A DNA stretch of 6,081 nucleotides from Nitrososphaerota archaeon (GTDB taxonomy: Archaea; Thermoproteota; Nitrososphaeria; Nitrososphaerales; UBA183). Of the stretch, positions 5,286 through 6,081 are shown piece after piece (the stretch's first letter is position 1; each line of letters begins with the position of its first letter). The notes beneath the pieces are model-generated. The model did not search any database and was not told the origin of the DNA. It saw only the letters and a program-made list of their open reading frames with translations. The stretch lies in NCBI GenBank assembly GCA_029784825.1, contig JAFMAU010000094.1, forward strand, positions 1 to 6,081, read 5' to 3'. The position numbers and the translations under genes are program-made.

Positions 5286-5603
5286 CTAGGTCCACGCTAT
5301 CCAGGGCTTCTCCTTCAGGAGGGTTCCTGAGGGGTCTGCGATGTATCCACCGTAGTTCTGGTGGATGATCCGCCCTTCCTTACGAAGCGCATCCAGGTCC
5401 CGCCTGATCGTGTGCTCAGAGACGCCCAGCAGGGAAGCGAAGTGTCTCATCCCCTGCCATCCCACTTTCTTGATGAGCCGCACCAGCTTCTCGCGCCTCC
5501 AGTAAGGTCCCCGCTTGGGGGCGTAGTGCCAGACCGTCCGGCTTCGACCGTTTTCTATTGCAATATGTCTGTAGTAGATGCCGTAGTGGTTGCCTTTCCC
5601 CAC
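5286..5603 (-). CDS. DeoR-like winged-helix DNA-binding protein, start uncertain
   Basis: The residues given are 105 aa from GTG 5603. Residues about 38-86 form a winged helix: helix with LVRLIKKVG, then FASLLGVSEHTIRRDLDALRKEG, then the wing RIIHQNYGGYI. The R-x-DL-x-x-L-x-x-x-G-x-I and GG pattern is characteristic of DeoR-type HTH domains. DeoR proteins usually carry a sugar-phosphate-binding domain after the HTH; here only about 19 residues follow, so it is not a classical DeoR. The N-terminal part is Tyr/His/Arg-rich. The frame stays open upstream to a stop at 5732-5730 and encodes a CPNCGKRG motif (5639-5616) just before the GTG, which looks like half of a zinc ribbon, yet no ATG, GTG or TTG precedes it. 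The true N terminus may therefore be lost or use an unusual start. The gene is convergent with the CxxC gene. Confidence 0.65.
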   Translation of the reverse strand: MGKGNHYGIYYRHIAIENGRSRTVWHYAPKRGPYWRREKLVRLIKKVGWQGMRHFASLLGVSEHTIRRDLDALRKEGRIIHQNYGGYIADPSGTLLKEKPWIAWT

Positions 5604-5729
5604 GCGCCTGCGGTATGGCCCTGCTCCTCGTTTGCCACAGTTCGGACACTGAACGCCAGCTCTCGCCTTACTAGCGGAATACGAGGTCCTGAATCTGTCG
5701 TCTGGTGTATCTAAGTCGAGTCCAGTAAG
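5604..5729 (-). pseudogene. Possible lost 5' end of the winged-helix gene (CxxC knuckle, no start codon)
   Basis: These 42 open codons lie in frame with the winged-helix gene. They include CPNCGKRG followed by PYRRR, a typical start of a zinc-ribbon-containing archaeal DNA-binding protein. No ATG, GTG or TTG occurs in this frame between the stop at 5732 and the GTG at 5603. GTT at 5654-5652, two residues before CPNCG, is where one would expect a start. Either the start mutated, or a non-canonical codon is used, or the gene was interrupted near here by the adjacent IS630-type element. Confidence 0.35.
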
Positions 5730-5807
5730 CTAGTCTAACCCCGACTCACTAATCTGTCACATCCGTTTGATGCACGTATCCTTGAATGCGCGGAGCCATG
5801 ACCTCAT
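5604..5807. other. Gap between the winged-helix gene and the transposase; probable IS left end
   Basis: This 204-nt gap holds the start-less CxxC extension (to 5729) and then about 75 nt before the transposase ATG. IS630-type elements usually have a terminal inverted repeat shortly upstream of the transposase and insert at TA; several TA dinucleotides occur here (5708, 5712, 5726, 5731, 5736). The exact end cannot be set because the other terminus is outside the window. No tRNA or convincing TATA box was seen. Confidence 0.3.
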
Positions 5808-6081
5808 ATGAGACTCGGAATCGACAGGAAGGGGAAGAGGGAGCTGAAGAGGCTCCTCTCTGTCACGAGGGACAAGAAGGAGTACAGGCGGGCTCTAGGG
5901 GTCCTGATGCGGGCCCAGAAGAAGAGGGTGAAGGACATAGCCAGGGAGCTCGATGTCTCGATAGACGCAATCGAGAGGTGGCTCAGGGCCTACAGGAAGC
6001 GAGGGATAGAGGGGATCAGAGCGAGGAAGCCGTCCGGCAGGCCTGTGCGGATAAGGGGGAGAGCGGTGAGGAGAATCAGAG
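5808..6081 (+). CDS. IS630-family transposase, N-terminal part (runs off right edge)
   Basis: The frame is open from ATG 5808 to the window end (91 codons); an in-frame stop at 5799-5801 fixes the start. The protein is very basic. Residues about 27-80 match the N-terminal HTH of IS630/Tc1-mariner-type transposases: RALGVLMRAQKKRVKDIARE, then a recognition helix DVSIDAIERWLRAYRKRG, then the linker IRARKPSGRP. In the family this domain binds the terminal repeats, and the DDE catalytic domain follows, here beyond the edge. Whether the element is intact cannot be seen. No clear Shine-Dalgarno sequence precedes the ATG. An overlapping Glu/Gly-rich frame from 5798 is also open but is a shadow of this gene. 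Confidence 0.85.
   Translation, partial: MRLGIDRKGKRELKRLLSVTRDKKEYRRALGVLMRAQKKRVKDIARELDVSIDAIERWLRAYRKRGIEGIRARKPSGRPVRIRGRAVRRIR

Noticed and set aside
5361..5714. Plus-strand 117-aa ORF and minus-strand 77-aa ORF over the winged-helix gene
   Set aside because: They are shadows; the DeoR-like HTH is in the 5286-5603 frame.
5718..5747. GAGTC and GACTC short inverted repeat near the transposase
   Set aside because: Five-base arms are too short to call a terminal repeat or hairpin, and the other end of the element is not in the window.
1..6081. Search for CRISPR repeats, tRNA or rRNA genes and long direct repeats
   Set aside because: Nothing with regular spacing, a tRNA-like arm pattern or rRNA-like sequence was seen by eye.

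Overview
The window looks archaeal. It encodes a TFIIB-type transcription factor (TFB). Five gene starts have a TATA-like box centred about 24-28 nt upstream of the start codon, the spacing expected for leaderless or near-leaderless archaeal mRNAs. The DNA is G+C-rich. The surface proteins carry many N-X-S/T sequons. The lineage cannot be fixed from this sequence alone. An IS630-type transposase, several tiny DNA-binding proteins and a secretion-like membrane cluster suggest an accessory or mobile region rather than core chromosome.

Layout. (1) Positions 1-3436, minus strand: three consecutive genes read leftwards. They are a 635-aa secreted, membrane-anchored, sequon-rich surface protein (3436-1529), a 109-aa two-helix membrane protein with a short Cys-containing loop (1493-1164), and a polytopic membrane protein with a signal segment and an extracellular domain (1115 to the left edge, incomplete). 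The pair of a small two-helix protein and a polytopic protein resembles in topology the VirB2-like pilin and VirB6/TrbL/CedA-like channel of type IV secretion, conjugation and archaeal DNA-import machines. No ATPase is visible here, so this is a hypothesis. (2) 3437-3496: a compact divergent promoter with a TATA-like box and a perfect 6-bp-arm inverted repeat. (3) 3497-3796, plus: a 99-aa three-helix membrane protein. (4) 3846-4881, minus: a 96-aa zinc-finger protein, a TFB reduced to its two cyclin repeats (no zinc ribbon or B-finger), and a possible 27-aa extremely acidic peptide. (5) 5027-5285, plus: a 41-aa HTH protein overlapping a 47-aa acidic CxxC protein. (6) 5286-5603, minus: a DeoR-like winged-helix protein whose CxxC-containing upstream extension has no start codon. 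(7) 5808 to the right edge, plus: the N-terminal HTH of an IS630-family transposase, incomplete.

How the genes may fit together: the left cluster would build a cell-surface apparatus. The middle and right carry small regulators (TFB variant, zinc finger, HTH, winged helix) of the kind that dominate archaeal plasmids and integrated elements. That the regulators control the left cluster is inference only. There is no gene-free stretch over 300 bases; the longest is 5604-5807, described below. No tRNA, rRNA or CRISPR array was seen.
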